64,000 bases of DNA from NCBI GenBank assembly GCA_025677825.1, contig JAIXMO010000006.1, positions 806,001-870,000 of the forward strand, written 5' to 3'. Positions 1-10,657 of the stretch are shown one piece after another. Each line of letters begins with the position of its first letter. The stretch's first letter is position 1. This DNA is from Helicostylum pulchrum (lineage: Eukaryota > Mucoromycota > Mucoromycetes > Mucorales > Mucoraceae). The notes under the pieces are model-generated. The model had not been told where the DNA came from and ran no database searches. It saw only the letters and a list, made by a program, of their open reading frames with translations. The translations under genes were made by a program, and so were the position numbers.

Positions 1-197
1 TCATAGTTCGTTTTAAATATTACTGCTTTTGCTTCTTGAATCGGTAATATGCTGATTTGGCACTGGTCCATTTTGAATAACTACCAAATAGTTCTTTTGC
101 TTTACCAAGTTTAAAGATGATTTCCCAATTAAATGAGCCATGATCTTCATAGCAGTTATCAACAAATTGCCAATCTTTGATTACAGAATCATTGTCA

Positions 198-857
198 TTA
201 TTTGACAGTACAGATCCTGTTGGCTTCTTTCGTGGTTCGTTGATCCTGATTAAAACTCGATCCAAACATAGTAAGATCATCAAGGTCGCTATTCTTTTTT
301 ATATGACACGTAGACCCTTGACCGATTTGTATAGGAATGCCAAATCTTGAGTGTGATGTTCTACCACCAGGCAAAAGTAAAGCAGCAAAACCCGAAGAGG
401 CGACACACAAAAAAAAATTTCCTTGGCTTCGATAATAATGGCAGAGAGTGTCGTATATATACGTTTTGCCAGTACCCGCAGGACCTTGTAAAAAAAAGTG
501 GGGATTTCTTTCCTTATTATCAATGGCATGTGTAATAGTATCAAACACGGATTTTTGAGATGGATTCATCTGACTATATTTTTGCTCAAAATTTTGTCGT
601 TCTTGATTTCTCAAATAGGACATTTCGTTCTGCAACAAAGCGCTTCCTCGAATATCAGAGATACGATTAATTAATGTAATCCATTTGAAAACAAGGGTAG
701 GAAGATTGAAAAATTTCAAAGACTTGTCATGGTTCGATAGGGATTGTTGCAAGAGATATAAACCGTAGTCTAAGGAACGAATATCGCCATAGGAATCTAC
801 ATCTGGTGTTGAATCCAGTAACACGTCAAAGCCTCTTCTTTTAATGTCGTTTTCCAA
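198..857 (-). pseudogene. Truncated PIF1/Helitron-type DNA helicase
   Basis: A 219-residue open frame has the N-terminal part of a PIF1-family helicase as found in Helitron RepHel proteins. Visible features are Walker A (GPAGTGKT, about residues 122-129) followed by the 'ASSGFAALLLPGGRTSHSRFGIP'-type segment characteristic of Helitron helicases. Shortly after this the frame ends, before a Walker B motif or any later SF1B motif, so it cannot encode a working helicase. The sequence continues toward the window edge in another frame (20-283) without recognisable helicase motifs. No Rep/HUH domain is visible in the window. I read it as a decayed Helitron remnant. The alternative, an intron-containing cellular PIF1, is less likely because of the Helitron-specific motif. 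Confidence 0.7.
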
Positions 858-887
858 GTCATCGCAAAAGTTGGAACAAAACTGATT

Positions 888-1604
888 CTATATTTCAGAA
901 GGAGCCGTTAAAGCATTGAATAGCAAAGCAGAAATAAACATTGATCTTAAAGACGATCCCGTTGCGAATGAATCCAGAGTACGTTTTCTTGAACTTTCAT
1001 CTAGAACATCTTCAAGCAGATACGATTTTGCCCTTGTACATTGATCGTGGATTTCGTCCAGATCTTCTGCTGTGATCACTGATTCACTTTCCTTCAATCT
1101 ATCACCGAAAATTTGCTGTGCAATGGTATAGAGTAATTGTACCGTTTTGTCGTCATTTCGATCAATACGTCGTAGCGATGGCTTTTGCTGGATAAGGAAA
1201 TGTCCCAGAGCGACGAGTGGATTGAGAGAAGTGGGCTGCAACTGATTAGATATTGATGAAGAATTAAGCAAGTAGCAAGATTCTGCCCAACCATGGCAAG
1301 GCAACTCTAAAAGAAAAGGCAGTTTTTCTGACGCAACAGCAAGATTAGTCAATTCTGTCGTAGTATTGTGAATGATAATGGCAAGTACAACTGACGATGC
1401 TGAATGTCGCTTCGTTACCGATAAACCATAATCGATCAATCGACGATAAAAGGACATATTGCCAATGTACTGAACTTCTACAATAGGCGGCAGAGAATTC
1501 GAATTTTTTGAATTAGATGATGTATATAAAACATCTGACTTGGTAAAATTTAACCATTCTGTGGGCCTTGACACATATTGATTCAGAACATGTTGACCTG
1601 GCAA
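888..1604 (-). CDS. Unrecognised protein next to helicase remnant
   Basis: An open frame of 238 residues lies 30 bp upstream of the helicase remnant on the same strand. I do not recognise a domain. The composition is that of a globular protein, with a mostly helical C-terminal half containing charged segments around residues 150-215. Near the start a 'QYVSRP' string resembles sequence seen upstream of Helitron helicase domains, so it may belong to the same element. A further stretch upstream (to 1722) looks like an additional exon, but the splice phase I tried (donor near 1652, acceptor near 1598) does not join cleanly. The true 5' end is therefore unresolved. It could be the middle of a decayed Helitron protein or a separate host gene. 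Confidence 0.4.
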   Translation of the reverse strand: MPGQHVLNQYVSRPTEWLNFTKSDVLYTSSNSKNSNSLPPIVEVQYIGNMSFYRRLIDYGLSVTKRHSASSVVLAIIIHNTTTELTNLAVASEKLPFLLELPCHGWAESCYLLNSSSISNQLQPTSLNPLVALGHFLIQQKPSLRRIDRNDDKTVQLLYTIAQQIFGDRLKESESVITAEDLDEIHDQCTRAKSYLLEDVLDESSRKRTLDSFATGSSLRSMFISALLFNALTAPSEI

Positions 1605-1821
1605 AAAAGAAAAGAAAGTTTATTAATGTTGTGCCAGAAGGAGAGAGTACCCATACAATACCAATGATTTGACTGACTATGATATTATTGATTCGTTTAT
1701 CATCAAGCGTCAACTTGCTCATTAAATCGCTACCGGGTTTATATTTTGTGGGTAAACTAAATGAAAAGTCTCCAGAGTAAGAGCATCCCCAACGATTTAT
1801 TTTAAATTATTTTTATTACGT

Positions 1822-2671
1822 CTATTCTGTTTCATCTTCTTCTTCCAGCTGACGGCGATGAATATCCGCCATTTGTTTCTCGAGGTACCTCTTCTGTCTA
1901 GGATTTGTTACGACTGACATGTCCATAGTCATGACCGAGTGATCCATAGCAATCTGCAACAGTTTTGCCCTCTTCTTGTCACTCTTCTCAAGTTTCTCAA
2001 AAGACCGATCGAGTTCCTCATTTCTTGCACGAATCTTTTGTGTAAGTGCCTTGCTTTGTTTACGCCCAGGTGGACACGATCCTTCTACCATCTCTTCATC
2101 AGTATGATTCCCATCGTTGGCAATTACCACTGGATCCTCTACACTATTGGCACTTCTTTGGCGTGCTGCTCTAAAAACTGTCTTGTCTCGCTTGTTGCTG
2201 ACTAGACCAGCCCATTTAGGTGCATCACAGAGAATTTCCCAACAATGCACTAAGTTGAAGGTCTCGTTTATCTTCGAAGCCGTACGATAAAGAAACATAG
2301 CCCGAGGAATCTTTTTAAAGTTTATAATTACGTTATTTATACTAAAATCAAAAGAATTGTATAAGAATATTTACCATATTAATTGGAATAGATCCGCTTT
2401 GTTGGGACGCGTTTTTTACTTGTTCCAAGAAACCACAAAATTTGGAAACCTTTGCTTGGATTGTGTTCCACCGTGACAACAGGGAAGCTTGGTTATGGTT
2501 GGTGACATTATCACCCAAATTCTCGTCGAAATGCTGCTTTATTCTTTCCCATAAAACAGTAATTCTTTGATCCCGGCCGACGATAGGATCCATGGAAATG
2601 TTAAGCCATGAACGGCATAGTTGCCCGTCTTCCACCGAAGTCCAATTTTGGCCAAGAGAGATTTGTCGCAT
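1822..2671 (-). CDS. NAM/Myb-like DNA-binding protein, two exons
   Basis: Two exons join in phase: 2671-2375 and 2310-1822, with a 64-nt GT-AG intron, giving 261 residues. The N-terminal 95 residues form a Myb/SANT-like helical domain with spaced tryptophans (NWTSVEDGQLCRSW, LWERIKQHF, SRWNTIQ). The second exon has a 'PPGRKQSKAL' motif and a charged coiled-coil-like tail ending in EEEDETE. This architecture matches the 'no apical meristem-associated' family, which is multi-copy in Mucorales and plants and related to the Myb-like partner proteins of PIF/Harbinger transposons. A DNA-binding role is inferred from family resemblance. The start codon lies inside a 20-bp duplication that also creates a short upstream reading frame. 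Confidence 0.65.
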
Positions 2672-2694
2672 TATAGAGAGATTTGTCGCATTAT
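2655..2694. repeat. 20-bp direct tandem duplication at a start codon
   Basis: Two exact adjacent 20-bp units lie at 2655-2674 and 2675-2694. Each unit contains ATG on the minus strand. The inner ATG starts the NAM/Myb-like protein. The outer ATG opens a frame that hits a stop after six codons. Confidence 0.9.
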
Positions 2695-3446
2695 AGGGGC
2701 TGTTACTTGAGGTTGTTCGTCCATTGGATATGTTGAAAATGAAAAGAATAAGGAAAAACTCGTACTTACAACCAGTAACAAAGATGACAAAAGCAGTCCT
2801 TAAAATTATTTTAGTTATTTTATCTTTGACCCAAATTTAAAATAATTGGCCGTTTTTCTCAGTTTGGCACAAATTTGTTCAAACCGTTGGATGCTCTAAG
2901 TATTTTCAGATTCATTCATTATATAGTAACGCCGAGGTAACAATATATTAGTATCAAAGAAACAAAAAACTAGCAAGAAAACTTTTTTTTGACGATAACA
3001 AAAAATCCTTTAAGCCAATCAAATCCTATCACGAGCCATTACTTCCTTTGTCTAAAAGCATGAAAAAAGTTGCAGTGGGATTAAATAACTGGATTATGGT
3101 ATCGATCTAAAGTGACATATACGATCGCTATTGGATAAGATAACTCTTGTCTGTTATCTAGCTCATAATAAGACTAAAAGCTCTCAAAACATATAAATAC
3201 CTGCAATAATCATTTTATTAATAAGAGAGGAAAAGAAAAAGGTTTAGTTGAATAAAGCACAATTTAAATAGACTTTCTTTGATTTAAGTATATGAGGAGA
3301 AAGTTCATGTTGGTATCAACGAGGAATCATTTTTTTGATACCTCGTTGTTACTGCTATAGAAGTGAGGAAACCATTTGCTGATCACGCCGATGCGTCAAA
3401 CTCCTGGAAGATCTGCTCGATGCGTGTCACCAGTATTTGAGTCTCT
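2695..3446. other. Intergenic, AT-rich, with one hairpin
   Basis: No coding frame is supported here. The only clear structure is an inverted repeat with 13-bp arms at 3318-3330 and 3337-3349 (12 of 13 pair) around a 6-T spacer, which could fold as a hairpin. It sits about 100 bp past the stop of the minus-strand gene at 3447. Confidence 0.6.
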
Positions 3447-3839
3447 CTAGCGGTAAACATGAATACTGCCTTGAAAAATATCATGTAATACAGTGTGGTT
3501 ACTCCATAAAATGCAACCCCAATATTCCTGAAGAGTTTTATGGTCAAATCGGTTTAGAAGTCTACTAAAGTTCGATTCGCGAACATTGAGTCGTTTGTAC
3601 AAATTATCTTTTTTGAATATTAATATGCAGAAACGGAAGTACTCTTCTACAAAGTTAATTCGATCGCTGCAAAGTCCCACCTTTTCATCCTCAGAGCCAA
3701 TCACGATAGCTTCAGCCTCTTTCCAGGCTCTATTCTTCATGAAATCCAATACCTTATCTGTATAAATATAAGAAATAAATGTACTTTCAATAACATAGTC
3801 TACCGGTAGTTTGGCCAGCTGTTGATTTAATGAAAGAGC
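3447..3839 (-). CDS. Unknown repeat-family protein, 5' end unresolved
   Basis: An uninterrupted frame of 130 codons runs from just after a stop at 3842-3840 to the stop at 3447. An internal ATG lies at 3749. The residues look genuinely coding: a helix-rich stretch 'LPVDYVIES', then aromatic-rich segments (FVEEYFRFCILIF). A weak acceptor-like AG precedes the open frame, so upstream exons may exist, but the apparent intron is too short and I could not extend the gene. It lies head to head with the plus-strand gene at 3884. I do not recognise a family by name. The style matches multi-copy, poorly characterised families common in Mucorales genomes. Confidence 0.4.
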   Translation of the reverse strand, partial: ALSLNQQLAKLPVDYVIESTFISYIYTDKVLDFMKNRAWKEAEAIVIGSEDEKVGLCSDRINFVEEYFRFCILIFKKDNLYKRLNVRESNFSRLLNRFDHKTLQEYWGCILWSNHTVLHDIFQGSIHVYR

Positions 3840-3883
3840 TTAATTTTTTACCCGGTGAATATACTTTGAAGCCTTCTCAGTAA

Positions 3884-4675
3884 AAATATTGCGCTGATGG
3901 CTGTGTAATTGATGGTGTAGGTGACGAGTTGTTCTTGCTGGAGACATCGGGAAAACTAAACTTGGACGTAAGACGGAAGTATGGTTACAACCATGTAAAG
4001 TGCACATTTGGCGCCTTAACCATTTTTAACTCGACTTACAAGAAATACTTTTACGTTACAAAGGAAACCGCCTTGAAATTACAAGTACCGTACTTGCATG
4101 CAATGGGTACGTGCTTTTATTTAGTATATAATTCTAACTGATATCCAAATCTAAATGCTATTAATAGAGGACTTGCTACATTTGTGGGCGTTAGAGCTCT
4201 GCTCCGATAAGCGATATATCGCAAATAAGACTTTCAAATGTAAAATACCCAAAACCATCAAAGATACGAAAAACATCATTACGATGGGGAATTTACTTTG
4301 GTGTTTAAAGGTATGTTAAACTAATAATATTACTACATAATTAATTTTTCTAAAAAAAAATTGAAGAAGGTTGGAACGTACCAAAACCTTTTAAAGGCAA
4401 TGAGAGAAGAACACGAAAGCTACGAGGTTAGAAAAATGCTTGGAGGTGATGACTCGCGGCTTTCTTTACTTGCGTTAGTCAACATCGTAATTCAAAGACC
4501 AGTAAAAGGTGATGGATACGGTATCTTGTTACCTGATGAAAAAAATGAGGATGACTGTGCTGTTCGATTCACTCGATTACAAATGTATACTGGTGTCTCT
4601 CTGATGACTAAATATGGGGGTTTGGCTATTTGCACGGGGTATTTAAACGGCACCGCCACATACACAGCCAAATAA
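3884..4675 (+). CDS. Unknown multi-copy family protein, three visible exons
   Basis: Exons 3884-4106, 4168-4310 and 4367-4675 join in continuous phase with canonical GT-AG introns of 61 and 56 nt. The first exon opens after a stop, so the real start is upstream or lost. Near the N-terminus, a 'DGVGDELFLLETSGK' segment resembles the acidic strand plus E-x-S-G pattern of restriction-endonuclease-like (PD-(D/E)XK) folds. This is only an inference. The C-terminal exon (LGGDDSRLSLL through GGLAICTGYLNGTATYTAK) recurs in inverted orientation at 16159-16440, so this is a dispersed family. The 3' untranslated sequence is duplicated along with it. Function is unknown. Confidence 0.5.
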
Positions 4676-4980
4676 AAATATTATTTTACGTCAAAGTCTT
4701 TGCTAATGCTCTTAAAGATCATAATTTGTTGTTTTGGACTTCATATCGCAAGCTGTTAATGTACTTAATAAAGGGAATTCTTGACGCATCGCTAAACACA
4801 CGGCTAAATAAAAATATGGCGTTTAATTTTATTTTTTCGCAACAAAGACTTTGTGAATGCTTGTAAAAAAAAGACAAGAGCAAAGATGAAAAATTATATT
4901 TTGTATTTAGATGATCAAATAGTAATAAGCTGCGGTTTTGAACTTGGTATCACTATAAGTGTATTTAATAAAACGTTCTT
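4424..4980 (+). repeat. Dispersed repeat copy 1 (inverted partner near 16 kb)
   Basis: About 550 bp covering the last exon of the unknown family gene and its 3' flank are nearly identical to the reverse complement of 15875-16410. Differences are scattered substitutions and small indels. The best-conserved core is 4615-4870. Confidence 0.85.
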
Positions 4981-5066
4981 AAATAAAGAGGAGGCTAAAT
5001 GTGACCATTGTCTAAAAATTACAACTTTCTTATCATTTTATTATTATTATATACATAGTTGTTTTT

Positions 5067-6294
5067 TTAATCAGTTTTAGCCAACACTTCATCCTTCTTA
5101 AATTTTGTTGGTAGCGTATGATCTTCTTCGTCACTATCATCATCTCCCCAATCATCCCAATTATCAATTGAAACACTATCTCTAGTAGGCTCTTGTATTT
5201 TGGTGGAAGGTCCTAACAAGGTCAAACTCAACTCCTCTTCTTCGTCATCACGAGGTGGTAAGAAATGTTCAGGTTGATCGAGATTTGCTTCCTTTATTGC
5301 TGCCTTTGCAACACGATAAATATAAGCCATACCAATAAACGTAATTATTGCTCCAACTACTATTGCAAAGCTTTTAAGTTTCTCTACACGTATTTCATCT
5401 GGGGTTAAATCCCCTTCTTCGCCTAAAATATGCTTAGCAAGTGACGTTAAATTGGCCCCAATGTATACATGCAAAGCAATCTTTAAAAGTGTAAGTGCTG
5501 TTCCCGCTGCAAAATGAAACAATGAAATATTAGTAGCGGCAAATACAACGTTCAGTAAATTAAAAGGGTAAGGTGATAAGCGAATCAAGATGAATAACTA
5601 TTAAAGCACGGTTAAAAAAAAATTATTGTTTTGGTTTGTTTGTTTTTACTTTACTTTGAATCCTTTTTTTTCTACAGCATGAACAACAGCTTCCAAGTTG
5701 GGATACTTTGAAAGCATACGAGCCACTCTAGCCTTTAAAAACATTCTTGATAATGAAAAGCAAACGATTGCACCTGATAGCGCACTGAAATAAGAAATAG
5801 GAAACCCGATTTCGAAACCAAATGTAAATCCTGATAAAGTTTGATACGTGCCATACCCAATAACCGGTGGAAATGCACTGGAAAAGATGAGCGCCGACAT
5901 TAATATATAACCACTAAATAAAGAAAAAAACTCGGCTCTTTTTTAGTTTTTGAAAAAGTTTAAATTTTGCTATTATGCTTTTTTACCTGTAGCCCATTTT
6001 TTTTAACGTACCAGAGAGTGCTTCTAAAGCTTCGTATAATTCTCTTCGATAAGACCACATAACAAGGCCCATCAATATACTAAGAGCTGTAGCCAAAAGT
6101 GTCCAACGCCATGTGTAGATGAATCTTTTTAAATTACGTTTAGTCAACTGCTGTCTTAATCTCTGCAATCGAGATGTCTTGTACGTAGGATTGAAATCAA
6201 CTGGATCATTATCGCTTAATAACGGCTCTTCTTGTTGATGAATATCTGGTATTTCAATCGTATCTGAGTAAACGGGTTTACCAAAAGAGTCCAT
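5067..6294 (-). CDS. TVP38: TVP38/TMEM64-family (DedA/VTT domain) Golgi membrane protein
   Basis: Three exons join in phase (6294-5987, 5913-5655, 5597-5067) to give 365 residues, close to yeast Tvp38 (337). The N-terminal cytosolic tail has acidic and basic patches, followed by a transmembrane helix. The VTT/SNARE-associated Golgi domain follows, with its diagnostic 'SSAFPPVIGYGTYQTLSGF' segment and the 'LIRLSPYPFNLLN' motif, which is formed across the start of exon 3. More hydrophobic helices follow, then a long acidic C-terminal tail (EEEELSL, DDWGDDDSDEED). Family members reside in Golgi membranes and are linked to lipid scrambling and vesicle traffic. Exon joins restore the conserved motifs, which supports the model. 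The gene has about 290 bp of AT-rich sequence before the next coding signal on either side. Confidence 0.9.
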
Positions 6295-7424
6295 TTAAAA
6301 ATCGTTACAATAAAAAAAGAAAAAAAAAGGATACACAGTTTTAAAAAAAGTCAATTTGAGGCTGGGCTTTAAATAAGCCGTTCTTCATTCGTGATAATCG
6401 TGCCATTTCCGAAAGTAAAAAAAAAAAGAAGAGACTTGGTTTAGCAAGTTTAACCTTAGCAAGTAACCTCAAATATTATAGTGATAACAGCAATCATAAC
6501 AATAAAAAGGCATTGTCTTTGAGTCAAGAACTTACTTGAACTTTTAATGTTTATTTTTTCTATCGTAACAGCACTTCTTCTAGTCACTGTTTACGCACCT
6601 GTCGCTATTAACTTCAAATAAGTAAATGACTCGTTAGTTGATAAAACAGAAAGAAAAAAAAAGTAGCAGAAGACTAAGTAAATTGTTTCTCAATTGAAAT
6701 TATACAAGTACAGAATATTTTGAGCAGCGTAGTAAAAGAAAAGAATGTAATCGTCAACATGGTACATGTTCGTTATTAACATTCCTTTATTAATGTTACT
6801 TGGACGATTAAAAAAAAAAGAATTACTTTTTTTAAAAGAAAACTATTTTATTTTTCGTTTTCATTTATAATATAAGTCAGAGCCCCCAAAAGAACGATCC
6901 CTTCTCCCGACAACAACACGAGCTCGATGGTATACTTACTTGTGAACAACCTACTATACTTATGTACATATCAGCGGCCAACTTAATACATGCACTTTCT
7001 AGCCTATTGAAGGGAGCCCTCAAGTACCACCTATGAAGCCGGATAAAAAAGACCATTAACCTTTGAAGACCCAAAAGAAGTGAAAAAGATCATAAATAAT
7101 TTTCCTTATCAGCAGAGTGGGTAACTTCCCCTTACCCAACAAAAACTAGAGGTGTATCCTGGTAACCGCCCACTATAATCATACACATATTAACGGTCCA
7201 CCTCCACCACTTAATACATACACTTTTTAGTCTCTTGCACCAAGCCTACAGACCATCTAGAAGAATCAGAATAAAAAAAAAAGAAACCACAAAACGCCGT
7301 CGAAGTTCCATTAAATATGACCGTATGTGATGATTGAACCCTATCTAGAGAACGATATACCTTTCCCCCACTAACCAGTTGCGGTTCGTACTCGTAGGCA
7401 ACCTGAAAGAATTATGGATATTAA

Positions 7425-7564
7425 AGGGTACTTGTGGAATCCCACGACAGGCCACCCCTTCCCCACTTGATAAGTACATAAAGCCAAGGAAGTTATTCCT
7501 GAAAGATCACCCACTAAATCATGCACTTGTGAAAGGGTACTATGCGGATCCCACGACAGGCCAC
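7425..7564. repeat. Direct repeat containing CCCACGACAGGCCAC
   Basis: An identical 15-bp core occurs at 7441-7455 and 7550-7564. Each is preceded by a similar 'gggtact....gga' stretch, so a unit of about 110 bp appears duplicated and diverged. Confidence 0.7.
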
Positions 7565-7741
7565 TTCCGCCACTTCACGCCTACACTCTCTAGCTCCGCG
7601 GATGTCCCCGAGCCTACTGACTTCTCGATATAGCCGAGCAGAAAAGTACATCACCCTCTCCCAAGAACCCATTTTGAAGAAAAAAAAGAAAAAAGAAAAA
7701 GGAAAAAGGGAAAAAACGCCAACAGCTTTATAAACAACTAC

Positions 7742-7788
7742 TCGTGATTTTTTTTTCAGCCAATGAAAACTCGAAAACAAAATCACGA
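7742..7788. promoter_or_regulatory. 10-bp perfect inverted repeat enclosing a CCAAT box
   Basis: The arms TCGTGATTTT (7742-7751) and AAAATCACGA (7779-7788) are exact inverted copies. A CCAAT box lies between the arms near 7759, and another CCAAT follows near 7802. This could be a regulatory site, but no gene start is adjacent, so its target is unclear. Confidence 0.35.
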
Positions 7789-8068
7789 CATCGAAATTGG
7801 GCCAATGAGAACTGCCAGTTTTTTTAAGCAGTGAAATGGACCAACACTTAGTTTTTTTAAGCACAAGCAAACGTATTCGTACTGGAAACCTTCATTTACA
7901 AAAATAAGTTTATATACAGATTGGATAAATAGTCAAGTCAGCTAAAATATCTCTCTGTGAAAATAAGATATAGGCACACTCTTTTTTTTAGAAATAAACA
8001 CCTCCAATGGTACAGCGTATATTTTTTTGGCGTGAATATACAATATGTACATGTTTTTTTTATTACTA

Positions 8069-10100
8069 TTATTCATCTAATTTTTCCTCTGTTACGTTTT
8101 CTTCGGTGGTAATGGTAATAGGCACAATGGAGTTTTCTTCGTCACTTGAGCTATCATCGTCACTACCTAGACTACCCCTTTCATCACATCTAATTTATAG
8201 AATAAATTAATAAGTTTTTTTTTAATTATTATTGCTTTTGCTTACCTTTGGCTATTTACGTATCTTGGATCGATGACAGCACCAGGAAAGGTATAGAGCC
8301 CATCTTTCCAGAATTTATAGATCTTTTCATCGCCTTGTTGACTTAATTGGACGCCTTCTTCACTCAAGGCACCGCCACCAGGTAACTTTGGATGTTTTAA
8401 ATCCCAATTTAACATACGACACAATTCAGGTACAATCACATCGCTATCACCAAGTAACTGAATATCAAATGTCATATGAGTAATGGGTGTACGGTTGATC
8501 AAGATTTGAGGTACACTGTGTGGTATTTGAGACATGATTTCTGATACAGGGGATACTTTTAAAGAAGAGCCCATAACGATTAAAAGATCTACTTGTTCTG
8601 TATCAACGACTAATAAGTTGTCGAATTCAGCAGGAAGTCTTTCACCAAAGAAAGTAATATCCTATATGTGCATATACTATTAGTACCAAAAAGCCATTTA
8701 AGGATTAAATATATTCAAACATACGGGTTTCATAATGGAAGCGCCCGTTGGACTTTCGTCATCAGAATTATTATTATTATTAGGTTGTGGTTTACATTTA
8801 GGACACGGTGGAACTTGCTGAGCCATGATATATTGTTCAATCTCTTTACCATCCACTTTATATCCACACGTAACACAGCTAGCAGTAGCAAAACTACCAT
8901 GACAATTAACAACCCTTTTAATATTTGCCTTGTGTTCCAATGTATCAATATTTTGTGTATAGTTTCGTAACAGTTTCCCTTTTTCTTCCACTAATTTAAC
9001 GAACAAATGACTAGGACTAGGCTCATATTTTGCTGGATAAAGTTCTTTTGCAAACGAGTAAAATATCTCTGGTGATTCACGAAAGTACTCAATATCAAAC
9101 ATTTGTTGTGGATCGTCTAGTTCGTATTCTTGTAACCTAGAGTAAATTCCCTTTTCCGATCTAAAGTCTGGTATACCACAAGATACAGAAACACCGGCTC
9201 CTGTCACAATCATAATATTATTCGCTTCGCTTAATAGTTTCGTCACATCTTCCAATGTATTGACATAATCCAATCTACGTCTTTTACGCAAGTAACGGGT
9301 AATAACACTCTTGAGAATAGGAAGCAGCTCAATATCTGTAGCTAATAAAGCGGCCTTAGGATGCTATTGATTATATTAGTACATCGCATATTAAAAAAAA
9401 AGAAGACGCTTTCATTTACCATAAAAATATTAAATGCTTCCAACATTTTTGGGACGGGGATAGATTCTTGAATTAGATATTTTTCAATGAACTTCATTAA
9501 TCCTACAAATATATATCAGTGAATACACATCATATACATCATAGTCCATTCTTCTTTATTTTTTACCCTTCTGCCTTGCTTCTTCTTGTAATTGTTCCTT
9601 TTCTTCTTCAGTAAAACTTGTCCAAGCTGTATGATATTAGAAGAAGAGACATGAATTATTTAATTTTATATTTTTTTACCATGTTGATATTGACTTTCAT
9701 CTTCTGGCCCATCGACGTCAACGTCATCTTCATCCATATGAAAGGCAGGGTGAGCTAATAAACCTTGATCAATTATGCTGCCTTCACTCTCACTCTCACC
9801 GCCCGTAGCCCAATCTTGGTCCGATTCCTCATTATAATCGTCGAATAAGGGATCGCTTATAGAAAGAGATCCCGTAGGAGCTGGATCGTCCTCACTTGTC
9901 ACTTCTTTTTTAAAAAATGTTTTTACTGACATTGTAATGGAATATAATTTTTTTTTTTTGAGTTCCTTACCTTGTACTTTTGCCTTTTTTAAAGAAAGAT
10001 CATGTTCTGTTTCAGTATTCTCATTATCACTAGAGAAACGCTTTTTGCTAACCAAGTCTTGTGGACTTGTTAATAGCTGGTTCTCATCTTTGCTACTCAT
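8069..10100 (-). CDS. SIR2: Sir2-family NAD-dependent protein deacetylase (class I sirtuin)
   Basis: Six exons join in phase: 10100-9680, 9626-9567, 9502-9420, 9363-8725, 8661-8246 and 8189-8069, giving 579 residues. The catalytic core shows the NAD-binding GAGVS...GIPDFRS (about 243-257), QNIDTLE (326-332), the catalytic His in CHGS (343), zinc cysteines CVTC and CPKC (351, 354, 375, 378), and the [11 protein letters not shown] motif restored across exon 5. The N-terminus is acidic and disordered, followed by a helical segment as in yeast Sir2/Hst1 and SIRT1. The C-terminal tail is again acidic. A nuclear role deacetylating histones is expected from the family. Within exon 1 a 45-nt in-frame segment (9970-9926) has good splice signals and may be an extra intron, which would give 564 residues. 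Confidence 0.92.
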
Positions 10101-10657
10101 AATACTTATTTTTAAAGAATGGTAAAACCTTGTTTGGACTCAATAAGTTGGCTTAATGACGTGACTGGTTTTAATCTTGGTTGAGGATTACCCCCCATTC
10201 CTTCTTTTTTTAAACAGCATAGTGCTCCTTTGAGTTGAATAGCGGACGATATGTCACTCGATAGTGGGAGAATTAGTTTGAGTATAAGGTCATAGGACTA
10301 TTTAGTATGAAATATTATGTTTATTTATTACATAATCTTTCCCCCCCTCCCCTCTTTGAGGGAGTGGTATTAATCATTCCGTCGAAAAAGATAAGCGAAA
10401 AGTAACGGGCATCAGATAGTTTTTGGTTAGGTAGTTTATGTATACAGGCACTTTCTTTTTTTAAGAGTTTCTGGTAATTACTGTTGCGATTGAAGAAATC
10501 TAGCTAGTAAACCACAATGCCATATTTAACTGTAGTTATTCTGTCGCGGCAAGCATACGCGAACTATTTAAATAATTATACCGTCAGCCATCTTGGTATA
10601 AATACTTCTTGGATGGGCGTATTTTTACATTTCATTATCGCTATAATCGATGTACAT
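10101..10657. other. Intergenic sequence upstream of the sirtuin gene
   Basis: AT-rich with no supported coding frame. It contains a TGACGTGA element at about 10156-10163, roughly 55 bp upstream of the sirtuin start, which could be a CRE/bZIP-type site, and a C-rich run at about 10340. No other structure was seen. Confidence 0.4.

Larger units (their letters stand above)
6295..8068. other. Intergenic region with diverged GC-richer repeats
   Basis: No gene is supported in about 1.8 kb. Between 6880 and 7640 there are several blocks, less AT-rich than their surroundings, that resemble one another (shared 'ttaatacatacacttt'-like and 'ccacgacaggccac' strings) and look like old tandem or dispersed repeats. 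Beyond 7740 there are two CCAAT boxes and an inverted repeat. The short open frames here lack domain features and overlap the repeats. Confidence 0.55.

Noticed and set aside
6877..7870. Small ORFs on both strands in the 6.9-7.9 kb gap
   Set aside because: They overlap the diverged repeats and mutually contradict one another; no domain or start context.
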